Source of the DNA: Citrobacter amalonaticus
GTDB taxonomy: Bacteria; Pseudomonadota; Gammaproteobacteria; Enterobacterales; Enterobacteriaceae
Length of the DNA stretch: 64,000 nucleotides
Direction of reading: 5' to 3'
Assembly (NCBI RefSeq): GCF_018252635.1
Contig: NZ_JAGTXM010000001.1
Coordinates: forward strand, 744,122 to 808,121
The position numbers and the translations under genes were made by a program. The notes below the pieces were generated by a model that searched no databases, was not told the origin of the DNA, and saw only the letters and a program-made list of their open reading frames with translations. Shown piece after piece: positions 11,647 through 21,283 of this stretch (positions within the stretch are counted from its first letter, which is position 1; every line of letters begins with the position of its first letter).

Positions 11647-12744
11647 ATGAAAGGACGTTGGGTCAGTTACCTTCTCATGGGCGCGGTGGTGGCAATGCTG
11701 GCAGCCTGTACTTCTAAACCAACCGATCGCGGACAGCAGTATAAAGACGGGAAGTTTACCCAGCCTTTCTCACTGGTGAACCAGCCGGATGCGGTTGGCG
11801 CACCAATCAACGCCGGCGATTTTGCCGAGCAGGTCAATCAGATACGCAGTGCTTCTCCACGCCTGTATGGTAATCAGAGCAACGTCTACAACGCCGTGCA
11901 GGACTGGCTGCGTTCCGGTGGCGATACGCGCACGATGCGTCAGTTCGGCCTTGACGCCTGGCAGATGGAAGGGGCGGACAACTACGGCAACGTGCAGTTT
12001 ACCGGTTACTACACGCCGGTGATTCAGGCGCGTCATACGCGTCAGGGCGAATTCCAGTATCCCATCTATCGCATGCCGCCTAAGCGCGGTCGCCTGCCGT
12101 CTCGCGCCGAGATCTACTCCGGCGCGCTAAGCGACAGCTATATTCTGGCGTACAGCAACTCCCTGATGGATAACTTCATCATGGACGTCCAGGGTAGCGG
12201 CTATATCGACTTTGGCGACGGCTCCCCGCTCAATTTCTTTAGCTATGCCGGGAAAAACGGTCATGCCTATCGCAGTATCGGCAAAGTGCTGATCGATCGC
12301 GGCGAAGTGAAGAGAGAAGATATGTCAATGCAGGCGATTCGCCATTGGGGCGAAACGCACAGCGAAGCGGAGGTGCGTGAATTACTTGAGCAGAATCCGT
12401 CGTTCGTCTTCTTTAAACCGCAATCTTTTGCCCCGGTGAAAGGGGCCAGTGCGGTACCGCTGATTGGTCGCGCGTCGGTGGCGTCTGATCGCAGTATTAT
12501 CCCAGCGGGCACCACGCTGCTCGCCGAGGTCCCGCTGCTGGACAACAACGGTAAATTTAACGGGCAATATGAACTGCGCCTGATGGTGGCGCTGGATGTT
12601 GGCGGGGCGATTAAAGGCCAGCACTTTGATATATACCAGGGAATCGGCCCGGATGCCGGGCACCGCGCAGGTTGGTATAATCACTATGGTCGCGTGTGGG
12701 TGCTGAAGAGCGCACCGGGTGCAGGTAACGTGTTTAGCGGCTAG
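11647..12744 (+). CDS. mltA: Membrane-bound lytic murein transglycosylase A
   Basis: MltA is an outer-membrane lipoprotein that cleaves peptidoglycan between MurNAc and GlcNAc with formation of 1,6-anhydroMurNAc. The product has 365 residues, the family length in enterobacteria. A lipoprotein signal ends in LAAC with the acylated cysteine at residue 21. The MltA domain (GADNYGNVQFTGYYTPV onward) is followed by the C-terminal 3D domain, where ALDVGGAIKG and the following aspartate supply the catalytic acid region. A well-spaced GAAGAAGAG precedes the ATG. A REP pair follows the stop. Confidence 0.98.
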   Translation: MKGRWVSYLLMGAVVAMLAACTSKPTDRGQQYKDGKFTQPFSLVNQPDAVGAPINAGDFAEQVNQIRSASPRLYGNQSNVYNAVQDWLRSGGDTRTMRQFGLDAWQMEGADNYGNVQFTGYYTPVIQARHTRQGEFQYPIYRMPPKRGRLPSRAEIYSGALSDSYILAYSNSLMDNFIMDVQGSGYIDFGDGSPLNFFSYAGKNGHAYRSIGKVLIDRGEVKREDMSMQAIRHWGETHSEAEVRELLEQNPSFVFFKPQSFAPVKGASAVPLIGRASVASDRSIIPAGTTLLAEVPLLDNNGKFNGQYELRLMVALDVGGAIKGQHFDIYQGIGPDAGHRAGWYNHYGRVWVLKSAPGAGNVFSG

Positions 12745-12746
12745 TA

Positions 12747-12820
12747 GCCGGATGGCGCTTCGCTTAGCCGGCCTACTTGATGATGTAGGTCTGATAAGGC
12801 ATAGCCGCCATCAGGCAGTC
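12747..12820. repeat. REP pair between mltA and tcdA
   Basis: GCCGGATGGCGCTTCGC with TAGCCGGCCTAC is followed by an inverted diverged unit GTAGGTCTGATAAGGC with GCCATCAGGCAG. It begins 3 bp after the mltA stop. Confidence 0.85.
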
Positions 12821-12852
12821 GTACCGTTCGATATTAATGAATTTGAGGTGTT

Positions 12853-13668
12853 ATGTCTGTGGTTATCAGTGATGCATGGCGTCAGCGTTTTGGCGGCACC
12901 GCGCGTCTGTACGGGGAAAAGGCGCTACAACGGTTTGCCGATGCGCATATCTGTGTGGTTGGGATCGGCGGTGTCGGTTCCTGGGCTGCAGAAGCGCTGG
13001 CGCGAACCGGGATTGGCGCGATTACGCTCATCGATATGGACGACGTCTGCGTGACGAATACCAACCGCCAGATTCATGCGCTGCGTGATAATGTCGGCCT
13101 GGCAAAAGCCGAAGTGATGGCTGAACGTATTCGCCTGATTAATCCCGAATGTCGAGTGACGGTAGTCGATGACTTTGTCACGCCGGATAACGTTGCGGAA
13201 TATATGAGCGCGGGGTTCAGTTATGTCATTGATGCCATTGACAGTGTGCGGCCAAAAGCGGCGCTGATTGCGTACTGTCGGCGCAATAAGATCCCGCTGG
13301 TGACGACCGGTGGCGCAGGTGGGCAGATCGATCCGACGCAGATTCAGGTCGTCGATCTGGCGAAAACGATCCAGGATCCGCTGGCGGCGAAACTGCGTGA
13401 ACGGTTGAAAAGTGATTTTGGCGTCGTAAAGAACAGCAAAGGCAAACTCGGTGTCGACTGTGTGTTTTCAACGGAAGCGCTGGTCTATCCGCAGTCTGAT
13501 GGAAGTGTTTGCGCCATGAAGGCAACGGCCGAAGGGCCTAAACGAATGGACTGTGCGTCGGGTTTCGGTGCGGCAACGATGGTTACCGCCACGTTTGGTT
13601 TTGTGGCAGTCTCCCACGCGTTGAAAAAAATGATGGCAAAAGCGGCACGTCAGGAGCAGGCCGCATAA
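12853..13668 (+). CDS. tcdA: tRNA threonylcarbamoyladenosine dehydratase
   Basis: TcdA (formerly CsdL/YgdL) is an E1-like ATP-dependent enzyme that converts t6A at position 37 of ANN-decoding tRNAs to its cyclic form. The protein has 271 residues against 268 in E. coli. The ThiF/MoeB-type nucleotide site GIGGVGS is at residues 37-43, followed by ITLIDMDDVCVTNTNRQ, which holds the adenylation residues of the fold. In E. coli its activity depends on the CsdA-CsdE sulfur relay; both genes lie just downstream on the opposite strand. The start ATG at 12853 follows a GAGGTG ribosome site. Confidence 0.97.
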   Translation: MSVVISDAWRQRFGGTARLYGEKALQRFADAHICVVGIGGVGSWAAEALARTGIGAITLIDMDDVCVTNTNRQIHALRDNVGLAKAEVMAERIRLINPECRVTVVDDFVTPDNVAEYMSAGFSYVIDAIDSVRPKAALIAYCRRNKIPLVTTGGAGGQIDPTQIQVVDLAKTIQDPLAAKLRERLKSDFGVVKNSKGKLGVDCVFSTEALVYPQSDGSVCAMKATAEGPKRMDCASGFGAATMVTATFGFVAVSHALKKMMAKAARQEQAA

Positions 13669-13683
13669 GACGCTTTTGCGTCG

Positions 13684-14130
13684 TCACCCGGCAGAATGAG
13701 CCGCCTTAATGATTGCCTCATTCAGCGCCGCCAGTCCCTGACTACGCGACGCGCTGAGCTGAGCACGTAACCCCAGTTCATCAAACAATGCCAACGGCGA
13801 GTGGGCCAGCAGTTCCGCCGCCGTTTTTCCTTCTGCGGCGGTTAGCAATACGGCCAGCAGCCCGCGCACGATGCGACCTTCACTGTCGCCGAAAAAGTGC
13901 AATGTGCCCTTTTCGGTACGCGTATATCCCAGCCAGACGCGATTTTCGCAGCCAGCGATCTCCTTAGCCTGCGCTTTGAGATCGTTGGGCAGCGCCGGAA
14001 GCTGTTTACCGAGCAAAATCAGCTGACGATATTTGTCTTCCCACTGGGTCAGTGGGAGAAAGGTATGACGTAACGTCTCTTCGGTTACGGTTGTGCCAAA
14101 CGGGTGTCCGGCAAACATTGGGCTAGTCAT
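13684..14130 (-). CDS. csdE: Sulfur acceptor protein CsdE
   Basis: CsdE is a SufE-like protein that takes the persulfide from the cysteine desulfurase CsdA and passes sulfur on. The product has 148 residues. The acceptor cysteine is C61 in the motif [14 protein letters not shown], the same position as in E. coli. The gene begins inside the csdA stop (TAATG, one-base overlap), so the two are co-translated. It converges on tcdA with a 15-bp gap that contains a short hairpin, GACGC-tttt-GCGTC, able to serve both directions. Confidence 0.97.
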   Translation of the reverse strand: MTSPMFAGHPFGTTVTEETLRHTFLPLTQWEDKYRQLILLGKQLPALPNDLKAQAKEIAGCENRVWLGYTRTEKGTLHFFGDSEGRIVRGLLAVLLTAAEGKTAAELLAHSPLALFDELGLRAQLSASRSQGLAALNEAIIKAAHSAG

Positions 14131-15335
14131 TAATCCACCAGTATTTCCAGTGCTCGATCAACGGCGTTGATCAACGCATCCACATCACTTTGGGTATTAT
14201 ACGGCGCAAATGAGGCACGGAGCGTACCCGAGACGCCAAGTTCAGCCAGAAGCGGCTGCGCGCAGTGCTGACCGGCACGTAGCGCGATGCCATATTCCGC
14301 AAGCAGGGTAACCATATCGCTATGGTGAACGCCGGCAAAATCAAAGGCCAGCAGACTGGAGTCCTGACAGCGAAACGAACGGAACCCCGGACGCTGAGCC
14401 AGCGCCTCTTCCGCCAGCGTTGCCAGCCCGCGACTCCAGCTTTCCGCCTGGACGATATCAACATCGGCCAGCCATTCCAGTGCGGCGCTCATACCAATCA
14501 CGCCAGCAACGTTTGGGGTACCTGCTTCCAGCTTCCACGGTGCGGCCTGAGTAGTGAAGCCCTCGAAACTGACGTCGTTGATCATCTTACCGCCACCGAG
14601 CCAGGGCGACATGGCTTCCAGCAGCGCAGGTTTGCCGTAAAGCACGCCGATACCGGTTGGACCGTACAGCTTGTGGCCTGAGAAAGCGTAGAAGTCGATG
14701 TCGAGCGCCTGGACATCCGCCGGGAAGTGAACCACTCCCTGCGCGCCATCCACCATCACTACTATGCCTGCGGCATGGGCGAGCGTAATGGCACAAGCTA
14801 AATCCGGGCAGCCGCCGGTGACGTTTGACATCTGCCCCAGAGCGAGGATTCGACTGCGCGGGGTAATGATCGTCGGCAGACGTTCAACGTCCGGCAGGTG
14901 CTTGGCATTGAGCGGCAGCCTGACCACTTTCGCCCCGGTTTGCTCTGCGACCATCAGCCACGGCACGAGATTCGCATGATGCTCTGCGACGCTAACGATG
15001 ATCTCATCGCCCGGTTGCAGGCGAGGGCGGGCATAGCTCTGCGCCACCATATTGATGGCCTCCGTGGTGCCGCGGGTCCAGACGACGGTTTTGTCATCTG
15101 GCGCATTCAGCAAACGCGCCACTTTCTCCCGTGCGGCCTCATAGCGTGCGGTCAGACGTTGGGCTTCGGCGAACTGGCTGCGATGGACGTTGCCAGCGCT
15201 CAGGCTATAACACTGCCGGGTCGCCTCGATCACGGCCTGCGGTTTAAGGGCCGTCGCGGCGCTATCCAGATAGACGCCCGCGTCAGCGAGTGCGGGAAAT
15301 TGCGCGCGAAACTGCGCGGGATTGAAAGCGTTCAT
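14130..15335 (-). CDS. csdA: Cysteine desulfurase CsdA
   Basis: CsdA is a PLP enzyme that removes sulfur from cysteine (also cysteine sulfinate and selenocysteine) and forms an enzyme persulfide. From the ATG at 15335 the protein has 401 residues, the E. coli length; the frame is open 12 codons further upstream but the family begins MN-FNPAQF. The PLP lysine is in [11 protein letters not shown] (about residue 222) and the persulfide cysteine in [12 protein letters not shown] (about residue 358). It forms an operon with csdE and works with TcdA encoded opposite. Confidence 0.97.
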   Translation of the reverse strand: MNAFNPAQFRAQFPALADAGVYLDSAATALKPQAVIEATRQCYSLSAGNVHRSQFAEAQRLTARYEAAREKVARLLNAPDDKTVVWTRGTTEAINMVAQSYARPRLQPGDEIIVSVAEHHANLVPWLMVAEQTGAKVVRLPLNAKHLPDVERLPTIITPRSRILALGQMSNVTGGCPDLACAITLAHAAGIVVMVDGAQGVVHFPADVQALDIDFYAFSGHKLYGPTGIGVLYGKPALLEAMSPWLGGGKMINDVSFEGFTTQAAPWKLEAGTPNVAGVIGMSAALEWLADVDIVQAESWSRGLATLAEEALAQRPGFRSFRCQDSSLLAFDFAGVHHSDMVTLLAEYGIALRAGQHCAQPLLAELGVSGTLRASFAPYNTQSDVDALINAVDRALEILVD

Positions 15336-15527
15336 GGTATTCCTCGGTTCAGTAACCCGATCGTGGCGCAAATTGGTCGCTGATTCAAGAAGTGCACGGT
15401 CTCCAGGAATCCTCTGGATATTGTGGCGAAATCAGACCAGTAGCTTATGCTGAATTATGTTAGGCAAATATTTATGCCTGTTACAGAGTACGTTTTAAGT
15501 AGCATAAACAGCTTTAAGGAGAAACAG

Positions 15528-15755
15528 ATGAAAAAGACTGCCGCAATTATCTCTGCATGTATGCTGACTTTTGCCCTGAGCGCCTGTTCCGGTCCGAACT
15601 ACGTGATGCACACCAATGACGGGCGTAGCATCGTCGCGGATGGTAAGCCGAAAACCGATGATGAAACCGGGATGATTTCGTACAAGGACGCTAATGGCAA
15701 CAAACAGCAGATCAATCGTACCGACGTGAAAGAGATGGTCGAGTTAGATCAGTAG
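15528..15755 (+). CDS. ygdI: Small lipoprotein YgdI (YgdI/YgdR family)
   Basis: A 75-residue lipoprotein of unknown role. The ATG at 15528 follows a TAAGGAG ribosome site; upstream in-frame codons were not used because the signal peptide starts at this ATG. The lipobox LSAC ends at cysteine 20, followed by the small beta-rich DUF903 domain (NYVMHTNDGRSIVADGKP). The serine after the cysteine suggests outer-membrane sorting rather than inner-membrane retention. It converges on gcvB. Confidence 0.93.
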   Translation: MKKTAAIISACMLTFALSACSGPNYVMHTNDGRSIVADGKPKTDDETGMISYKDANGNKQQINRTDVKEMVELDQ

Positions 15756-15771
15756 TCGGTAGATAGCAGAT

Positions 15772-15977
15772 AAAAAAAAGCACCGCAAATTGGCGGTGCT
15801 ACATTAATCACTATGGACAGACAGGGTAAATGTACAGGAAGTGAAAAAGGGTAGCGTTGCTACCGTGGTCTGAATCGCAGACCAATTGCAAACACAACAA
15901 CACAACATCACAACCGTAAGCCAAAAGCCCACCAGAACACGCATTCCGATAAAACTTTTCGTTCCGGCTCAGGAAGT
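15772..15977 (-). ncRNA. gcvB: Small regulatory RNA GcvB
   Basis: GcvB is an Hfq-binding sRNA of about 205 nt that represses many amino-acid and peptide transporter mRNAs. On the minus strand the RNA begins ACTTCCTGAGCCGGAACG at 15977 and carries the G/U-rich R1 seed region (TGTGATGTTGTGTTGTTGTG) near 15888-15910. It ends in the terminator AGCACCGCC-aatt-TGCGGTGCT followed by eight U residues (15772-15798). It is divergent from gcvA, as in E. coli and Salmonella; GcvA activates it when glycine is plentiful. Confidence 0.96.
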
Positions 15978-15983
15978 GCCGCC

Positions 15984-16012
15984 ACTATAGGTATTTGCTG
16001 GTAGTTCCTCAA
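15984..16012 (-). promoter_or_regulatory. Promoter of gcvB
   Basis: Minus-strand -35 TTGAGG (16007-16012) and -10 TATAGT (15984-15989) are 17 bp apart and end 7 bases before the gcvB 5' end at 15977. GcvA is expected to bind in the AT-rich region between here and the gcvA start. Confidence 0.8.
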
Positions 16013-16105
16013 CGGACAAATTATAATGGCTCAGATTAAAAAAACTAATAGGTTACATAGTGTAGCTTAATTGTTAAATTCTTTTAACATCAAAGTTTAA
16101 AAGCC

Positions 16106-17023
16106 ATGTCAAAACGACTTCCACCTCTGAACGCATTACGTGTTTTTGATGCCGCCGCACGGCACCTGAGCTTTACCCGCGCAGCAGAAGAGCTTTTTGT
16201 GACGCAGGCCGCAGTAAGCCACCAAATCAAGTCACTTGAGGATTTTTTGGGGCTTAAGCTGTTTCGCCGACGCAACCGTTCTCTTCTTCTTACCGAAGAA
16301 GGACAGAGCTACTTTCTCGATATAAAAGAGATTTTTTCGCAATTAACCGAAGCGACGCGTAAACTTCAGGCGCGGAGTGCAAAGGGGGCGTTGACGGTCA
16401 GTTTATTGCCCAGTTTTGCGATTCAGTGGCTGGTGCCCCGACTCTCTAGCTTTAACTCAGCTTATCCGGGAATTGACGTCAGGATCCAGGCGGTGGACCG
16501 TCAGGAAGATAAACTGGCGGACGATGTCGACGTGGCAATTTTTTATGGTCGCGGCAACTGGCCGGGACTCCGTGTAGAAAAATTGTACGCAGAATATCTG
16601 CTGCCGGTGTGCTCGCCGTTGCTGCTGACGGGTGATAAGCCCCTGAAATCGCCAGAGGATTTAGCCTCACATACCCTGCTGCACGATGCCTCGCGTCGTG
16701 ACTGGCAAACCTATACGCGACAACTGGGGTTGAATCATATCAACGTTCAGCAGGGACCTATCTTTAGCCATAGTGCGATGGTGCTACAGGCCGCTATCCA
16801 CGGGCAGGGCGTGGCGCTGGCGAATAACGTGATGGCGCAGTCAGAAATTGAAGCGGGACGACTGGTCTGCCCGTTTAATGATGTTCTGGTCAGTAAAAAT
16901 GCATTTTACCTGGTTTGTCATGACAGTCAGGCAGAACTGGGTAAAATAGCCGCTTTCCGTCAGTGGATACTGGCGAAAGCGGCCACGGAACAAGAGAAAT
17001 TCCGCTTTCGTTACGAACAATAA
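16106..17023 (+). CDS. gcvA: Glycine cleavage system transcriptional regulator GcvA
   Basis: GcvA is a LysR-type regulator that activates gcvTHP and gcvB with glycine and represses without it, together with GcvR. The product has 305 residues. The winged helix-turn-helix lies at about residues 18-40 (LSFTRAAEELFVTQAAVSHQ), a linker helix follows, and the effector domain spans about 90-295. It is divergent from gcvB, the classic LysR layout with shared regulatory DNA. ygdD begins 18 bp downstream and may be co-transcribed. Confidence 0.98.
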   Translation: MSKRLPPLNALRVFDAAARHLSFTRAAEELFVTQAAVSHQIKSLEDFLGLKLFRRRNRSLLLTEEGQSYFLDIKEIFSQLTEATRKLQARSAKGALTVSLLPSFAIQWLVPRLSSFNSAYPGIDVRIQAVDRQEDKLADDVDVAIFYGRGNWPGLRVEKLYAEYLLPVCSPLLLTGDKPLKSPEDLASHTLLHDASRRDWQTYTRQLGLNHINVQQGPIFSHSAMVLQAAIHGQGVALANNVMAQSEIEAGRLVCPFNDVLVSKNAFYLVCHDSQAELGKIAAFRQWILAKAATEQEKFRFRYEQ

Positions 17024-17041
17024 CTTACTTAGGGTATTACC

Positions 17042-17437
17042 ATGACCAGCCGTTTTATGCTGATTTTTGCCGCTATCAGTGGCTTTATTTATGTCGCTCT
17101 GGGGGCTTTCGGTGCGCATGTCCTGAGCAAAACCCTCGGTGTGGTTGAAATGGGCTGGATCCAGACCGGCCTGCAATATCAGGCGTTTCATACGTTGGCT
17201 ATCTTCGGGCTGGCGGTTGCGATGCAACGCCGGATCAGCATCTGGTTTTACTGGAGTAGCGTTTTCCTTGCGTTGGGTACGGTGCTGTTCAGCGGCAGCC
17301 TGTATTGCCTGGCGCTGTCTCATCTTCGCCTGTGGGCGTTTGTTACCCCTGTCGGCGGCGTCAGCTTCCTGGCAGGTTGGGTGCTGATGTTAATCGGCGC
17401 CATCCGTTTGAAGCGTAAGGGCGTAGTTCATGAATAA
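17042..17437 (+). CDS. ygdD: Inner-membrane protein YgdD (DUF423 family)
   Basis: A 131-residue hydrophobic protein of unknown function in the DUF423 family. Four membrane segments can be seen, roughly residues 5-25, 45-60, 70-92 and 98-120, with a conserved GAFGAHVL after the first and YQAFHTLAI before the second. It lies between gcvA and rlmM; its last 8 bases overlap the rlmM start, so the two are probably translated together. No catalytic motif is visible. Confidence 0.93.
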   Translation: MTSRFMLIFAAISGFIYVALGAFGAHVLSKTLGVVEMGWIQTGLQYQAFHTLAIFGLAVAMQRRISIWFYWSSVFLALGTVLFSGSLYCLALSHLRLWAFVTPVGGVSFLAGWVLMLIGAIRLKRKGVVHE

Positions 17438-18530
17438 GGTTGTGTTGTTGTGTCGCCCGGGCTTTGAAAAAGAGTGTGCCGCCGAGATTACCGATAAAGC
17501 AGGGCGTCGGGAGCGTTTCGGTTTTGCTCGCGTCAAAGAGAACGCGGGCTATGTCATCTATGAGTGCTATCAGGCTGAAGACGCCGAAAAAATTATCAGC
17601 GAGCTGCCGTTCAGTTCTCTCATTTTTGCCCGTCAGTGGTTTGTGGTTGGCGAGTTGCTACAGCACTTGCCGCCAGAAGATCGCATTACGCCGATTGTCG
17701 GCATGTTGCAGGGCGTGGTGGAGAAGGGCGGCGATCTGCGCGTGGAAGTGGCGGATACTAACGAAAGCAAAGAGCTGATGAAGTTCTGCCGTAAATTCAC
17801 CGTGCCGCTGCGTGCTGCGTTGCGTGATGCTGGCGTTCTCACGAACTATGAGACGCCGAAACGCCCGGTGGTGCACGTCTTCTTTATCGCGCCGGGCTGT
17901 TGCTATACCGGCTACTCATGGGCCAGTAATAACTCGCCGTACTATATGGGTATTCCGCGCCTGAAGTTCCCGGCCGATGCGCCAAGTCGTTCAACGCTGA
18001 AATTGGAAGAGGCGTTGCACGTGTTTATTCCACAAGATGAGTGGGATGAGCGTCTGGCAAACGGAATGTATGCGGTGGATTTAGGGGCTTGCCCTGGCGG
18101 CTGGACTTATCAACTGGTTAAACGCAACATGTGGGTGTATTCGGTCGATAATGGCCCGATGGCGCAGAGTCTGATGGATACCGGGCAGGTCACCTGGCTG
18201 CGCGAAGACGGTTTCAAGTATCGCCCCAATCGCAACAACATCTCGTGGATGGTGTGCGACATGGTTGAGAAGCCGGCGAAAGTGGCGGCGCTGATGGCGC
18301 AGTGGCTGGTCAATGGCTGGTGTCGGGAAACCATCTTTAACCTCAAGTTGCCGATGAAAAAGCGCTACGAAGAGGTCTCGCAGAACCTTGCTTATATTCA
18401 GGCGCAGCTTGACGAGCACGGTGTGAATGCGCAGATTCAGGCACGCCAGTTGTATCACGACCGTGAAGAAGTGACGGTGCACGTCCGTCGCCTGTGGGCC
18501 GCGGTTGGTGGGCGCCGCGACGAGCGTTAA
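17430..18530 (+). CDS. rlmM: 23S rRNA 2'-O-ribose C2498 methyltransferase RlmM
   Basis: RlmM methylates the ribose of C2498 in the peptidyl-transferase loop of 23S rRNA before 50S assembly. The protein has 366 residues, the E. coli length. An N-terminal THUMP-like RNA-binding region precedes a Rossmann methyltransferase domain with the SAM motif [15 protein letters not shown] near residues 212-226. The start overlaps ygdD by 8 bases. A strong hairpin follows the stop. Confidence 0.97.
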   Translation: MNKVVLLCRPGFEKECAAEITDKAGRRERFGFARVKENAGYVIYECYQAEDAEKIISELPFSSLIFARQWFVVGELLQHLPPEDRITPIVGMLQGVVEKGGDLRVEVADTNESKELMKFCRKFTVPLRAALRDAGVLTNYETPKRPVVHVFFIAPGCCYTGYSWASNNSPYYMGIPRLKFPADAPSRSTLKLEEALHVFIPQDEWDERLANGMYAVDLGACPGGWTYQLVKRNMWVYSVDNGPMAQSLMDTGQVTWLREDGFKYRPNRNNISWMVCDMVEKPAKVAALMAQWLVNGWCRETIFNLKLPMKKRYEEVSQNLAYIQAQLDEHGVNAQIQARQLYHDREEVTVHVRRLWAAVGGRRDER

Positions 18531-18541
18531 CTCGCGCCGTT

Positions 18542-18575
18542 GCAGACCTGATGCACTGATGTTGCTCAGGTCTGC
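18542..18575. terminator. Hairpin between convergent rlmM and fucR
   Basis: GCAGACCTGA at 18542-18551 pairs exactly with TCAGGTCTGC at 18566-18575. No long T run follows, so this may be a terminator or an mRNA-end-protecting stem; it sits 11 bp after rlmM and 26 bp beyond the end of fucR. Confidence 0.55.
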
Positions 18576-18600
18576 AACCCATTCCTGTTAGCCGTTATGA

Positions 18601-19305
18601 CTACGGCGCGTCCGACACAATATGCGTTACGTCATCCAGATGGCCGAGTCGGGCTTCTCCTGAACGATTGAATTTACTCTTGTCGATCAGCAATAACGAT
18701 TGCGACGCCCGTTTCAGCAGGATCGATTTGAAATCCGCGTTGAAGGTGCTGGAATCCCACATCGCGCCGTGGCGGTCGATCCCTTCGCAGGAAAAAATAA
18801 ACAGATCGACCTCAAGAGATTTAAGCTGTGAAATGAGCGCAGGATTGACGTAGCAGCCGTGTTTGCGCTCCAGCCTGCCGCCAGAACTGATGAGCTGTAT
18901 ATGTTGGCGTTTGCCGAGCTCCTGGCAAATGGGCTGGCTGTTGGTAAAGACCTGTATATTGATATCCGGCAGCTGTCGCGCCAGATACCAGCAGGTGGAA
19001 CTGGCATCCAGCGCAATCACCATGCCTTCTTCGATCCAGCCGAGCGCCTTTCTGGCGATATCGGCTTTGTGCGCGTAATGGCTCTTCAGGCGAATATGAA
19101 AGGGATCGCCACTGTCCGGGTTTTCCCGCACAATCCCTTTAACGCGCCCGTGATTGCGCAGAACCTTCCCTTGTTCCTGTAGTTCACTGAGATCGCGGCG
19201 GATAGTCTCTTTACTGACGTTGAGCTGAGCTGCCAGTGCTTCGGTGGTCAGGCTTTTATGCTGACTGAGCAGATCCACAATCGTCTGCTGACGTACCGCT
19301 TTCAT
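18601..19305 (-). CDS. fucR: L-fucose operon activator FucR
   Basis: FucR is a DeoR-family regulator that activates fucose genes in response to fuculose-1-phosphate. From the ATG at 19305 the protein has 234 residues; seven upstream codons are open but the family N-terminus is MKA-RQQ-IVDLL. The helix-turn-helix is at about residues 18-38 (LTTEALAAQLNVSKETIRRDL) and the DeoRC sensor domain follows with ALDASSTCWYLARQLPD. It is last in the fucI-fucK-fucU-fucR order, as in E. coli. Here a second, LacI-type regulator is encoded on the other arm of the locus. Confidence 0.96.
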   Translation of the reverse strand: MKAVRQQTIVDLLSQHKSLTTEALAAQLNVSKETIRRDLSELQEQGKVLRNHGRVKGIVRENPDSGDPFHIRLKSHYAHKADIARKALGWIEEGMVIALDASSTCWYLARQLPDINIQVFTNSQPICQELGKRQHIQLISSGGRLERKHGCYVNPALISQLKSLEVDLFIFSCEGIDRHGAMWDSSTFNADFKSILLKRASQSLLLIDKSKFNRSGEARLGHLDDVTHIVSDAP

Positions 19306-19347
19306 CTCTTCTAACCCCTCAATCAAATGCCCAGCCCGCGATTGAGA

Positions 19348-19770
19348 TTACGGCGTTACCCCTTTTTTTAAAAGAATATTCCCGTATTTTGCGCGCTCGC
19401 CAGTAATGACGATCGCAAAGGCCTTTTGCGCGCGGGTGTAGAAGGCGAAGCGATCGATTCGCGCGATCGCCGGACAGGGTGCCTGTAGGGAAAGCGCTTC
19501 GCGATAGCGCGTTTCAACGTGCGGGTCTAGGGTATCGCCCTCGACGGCCGCCATCATCACCAGCGGTGGCGCATAGCTGTCGAGTTCGAACAGTGGGATC
19601 ACGGCCCGCAGTAAGTCACTGACGCTGAGGCCATCCGCACGGATCACCTGCGGCCCCATACTGTGCGCCGGGAAGTGCGCGTCTGAGAAAATAATCTCGT
19701 CGCCGTGTCCCATCTGCGCCAGTACTTTAAGTAGCTCCGGCGAGAGGAGGGGAGAAATCGTTTTAAGCAT
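19348..19770 (-). CDS. fucU: L-fucose mutarotase FucU
   Basis: FucU interconverts the alpha and beta anomers of L-fucose (RbsD/FucU fold), giving the isomerase the form it uses. From the ATG at 19770 it has 140 residues; the frame runs further upstream within fucK, but the family begins [21 protein letters not shown] near residue 20 contains the conserved catalytic histidine. The start overlaps the fucK stop by 8 bases, so translation is coupled. Confidence 0.96.
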   Translation of the reverse strand: MLKTISPLLSPELLKVLAQMGHGDEIIFSDAHFPAHSMGPQVIRADGLSVSDLLRAVIPLFELDSYAPPLVMMAAVEGDTLDPHVETRYREALSLQAPCPAIARIDRFAFYTRAQKAFAIVITGERAKYGNILLKKGVTP

Positions 19771-21178
19771 GCGATATACCTTTACTGGGTTCGGGATAGA
19801 AATAACGGTACTGGTAGCGCACCTGTTCTCTGGCCTGTTGTGGACTGGAAAATGCGCCGATGCCGTACCAGCCGTACATCGCCGCGCCGGCAACGGTGGT
19901 TTCAGCGTCATCCAACACCTTGATAGGGATCTCCAGGGTGTTGGCCTTAATCTGATTCCACAAGGTATTACGGCTTCCGCCGCCGACCAACAGCAGTTCT
20001 GTGGCGTTGAACTGGCCAATTTTTTCCAGCGTATGCAGGTTATGTCGCAACTGGTTCGTTAATCCTTCCAGCGCCGCGCGATAGAAATGACCGCGGGTAG
20101 TATTCAGGGTGACGCCGCGCCAGCCTGCGTCCACAGAGGAGAGTAGTTCGCACTGCATCCGCACGCCATCGGCCCCGGCAGGAACCGCTTGCGCTTCTGC
20201 AATTAACGTTTGCCACGGGGTTTCGGGTGTCCACAGTAGCTTACGCACCCATTCAAGAATGCCAGAAGCAAGCCATTGCATCCCCGGATTGTAAAGTCCC
20301 GGCTGGCTGTCCAGTTCACAGGTTGAACCGGCATGTCTGCTCAGTAACGACGTATCGACCCTGGCGCTTCGTACCATCAGGATTTCCCACGTGCCAGAAG
20401 AGAGAACCGGCTCATCTTGTCCCGCACCGGCGCCAAACAGCGCGAACTGGGTATCGTGTCCGGCAGAGATCACGGGAATTCCCGGTGGGAGACCGAGCAT
20501 CGTTGCCATTTCGGGCTGCAGCGAACCAACCTGTTCACCGGCTTCCACGAGTCGCGGGAAGAGTCGTCTCGGCAACCCTGTGGCCAGCAAGATGTCGGCA
20601 CTGAAATCCCGTTGCTGGATATCCAGCATTTGGCTGGTGCCTGCCATGGTGATGTCAGTGGTAAATTCGCCGGTCAGGCGATGATTTATGAGTGAGGAGA
20701 TAAACAGCCAGGCGTGGGCCTGTTCCAGCCGTTGCGGGTGATTTTCTTTTAGCCATATCAGCTTATATAAGGTATTGAAACTGAATGCGCCGACGCCGGA
20801 AAGGGCCTGAAGCTGACGCGGTGGCATAAAGCGGCTGATATTGTCCATTATCGCAGCGGTGCGCGGACATTTCCAACTGATGATGGGGTAGAGTAATTCG
20901 CCGTTTTGATCGACCAGCGCGCCATCAACGCCAAAGGTGGTGACGGTGAGGCCGCGGATCCGAAAGGCTGTGAGTTCAGCCGACAGTTTCCGGCAGCACT
21001 GTGCGAAACGTTGCAGGATGGCGTCCAGCGACCACTGATGCCAGGCATTGTTTTCCATGGCTTCCTCGCTGGCATTGGCAACCGCCGCACGAGCAACGAT
21101 CTGTCCCTGACGATCAACGGCGATGGCCCGCACGTTGGTCGCACCACAGTCGAGAACCAGGATGATTTCATTTTTCAT
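19763..21178 (-). CDS. fucK: L-fuculokinase
   Basis: FucK phosphorylates L-fuculose to L-fuculose 1-phosphate with ATP in the cytoplasm. The 471-residue protein has the two FGGY-kinase domains: an N-terminal ATP-type fold with [14 protein letters not shown] at residues 7-20 and a C-terminal half with [13 protein letters not shown] and [14 protein letters not shown]. It follows fucI after a 105-bp gap that contains a REP pair, and overlaps fucU. Confidence 0.97.
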   Translation of the reverse strand: MKNEIILVLDCGATNVRAIAVDRQGQIVARAAVANASEEAMENNAWHQWSLDAILQRFAQCCRKLSAELTAFRIRGLTVTTFGVDGALVDQNGELLYPIISWKCPRTAAIMDNISRFMPPRQLQALSGVGAFSFNTLYKLIWLKENHPQRLEQAHAWLFISSLINHRLTGEFTTDITMAGTSQMLDIQQRDFSADILLATGLPRRLFPRLVEAGEQVGSLQPEMATMLGLPPGIPVISAGHDTQFALFGAGAGQDEPVLSSGTWEILMVRSARVDTSLLSRHAGSTCELDSQPGLYNPGMQWLASGILEWVRKLLWTPETPWQTLIAEAQAVPAGADGVRMQCELLSSVDAGWRGVTLNTTRGHFYRAALEGLTNQLRHNLHTLEKIGQFNATELLLVGGGSRNTLWNQIKANTLEIPIKVLDDAETTVAGAAMYGWYGIGAFSSPQQAREQVRYQYRYFYPEPSKGISHA

Positions 21179-21191
21179 AATGACTCCCGTC

Positions 21192-21271
21192 GCCGGATGG
21201 CGCTGCGCTTATCCGGCCTACGAGTCGTTCTCCGTAGACCTGATACGCTGCGTCAGCGTCGCCATCAGGCA
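21192..21271. repeat. REP pair between fucI and fucK
   Basis: GCCGGATGGCGCTGCGC with TTATCCGGCCTACG forms one unit; an inverted diverged unit CGTAGACCTGATACGC with GCCATCAGGC follows. It lies within the fuc operon, where such stems can create different mRNA stabilities for upstream and downstream genes. Confidence 0.85.
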
Positions 21272-21283
21272 ATTGCGCGATCC

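Noticed and set aside
19771-20019. A longer fucU frame starting inside fucK
   Set aside because: The extra N-terminal part overlaps fucK in another frame and has no similarity to FucU; the ATG at 19770 gives the usual length.
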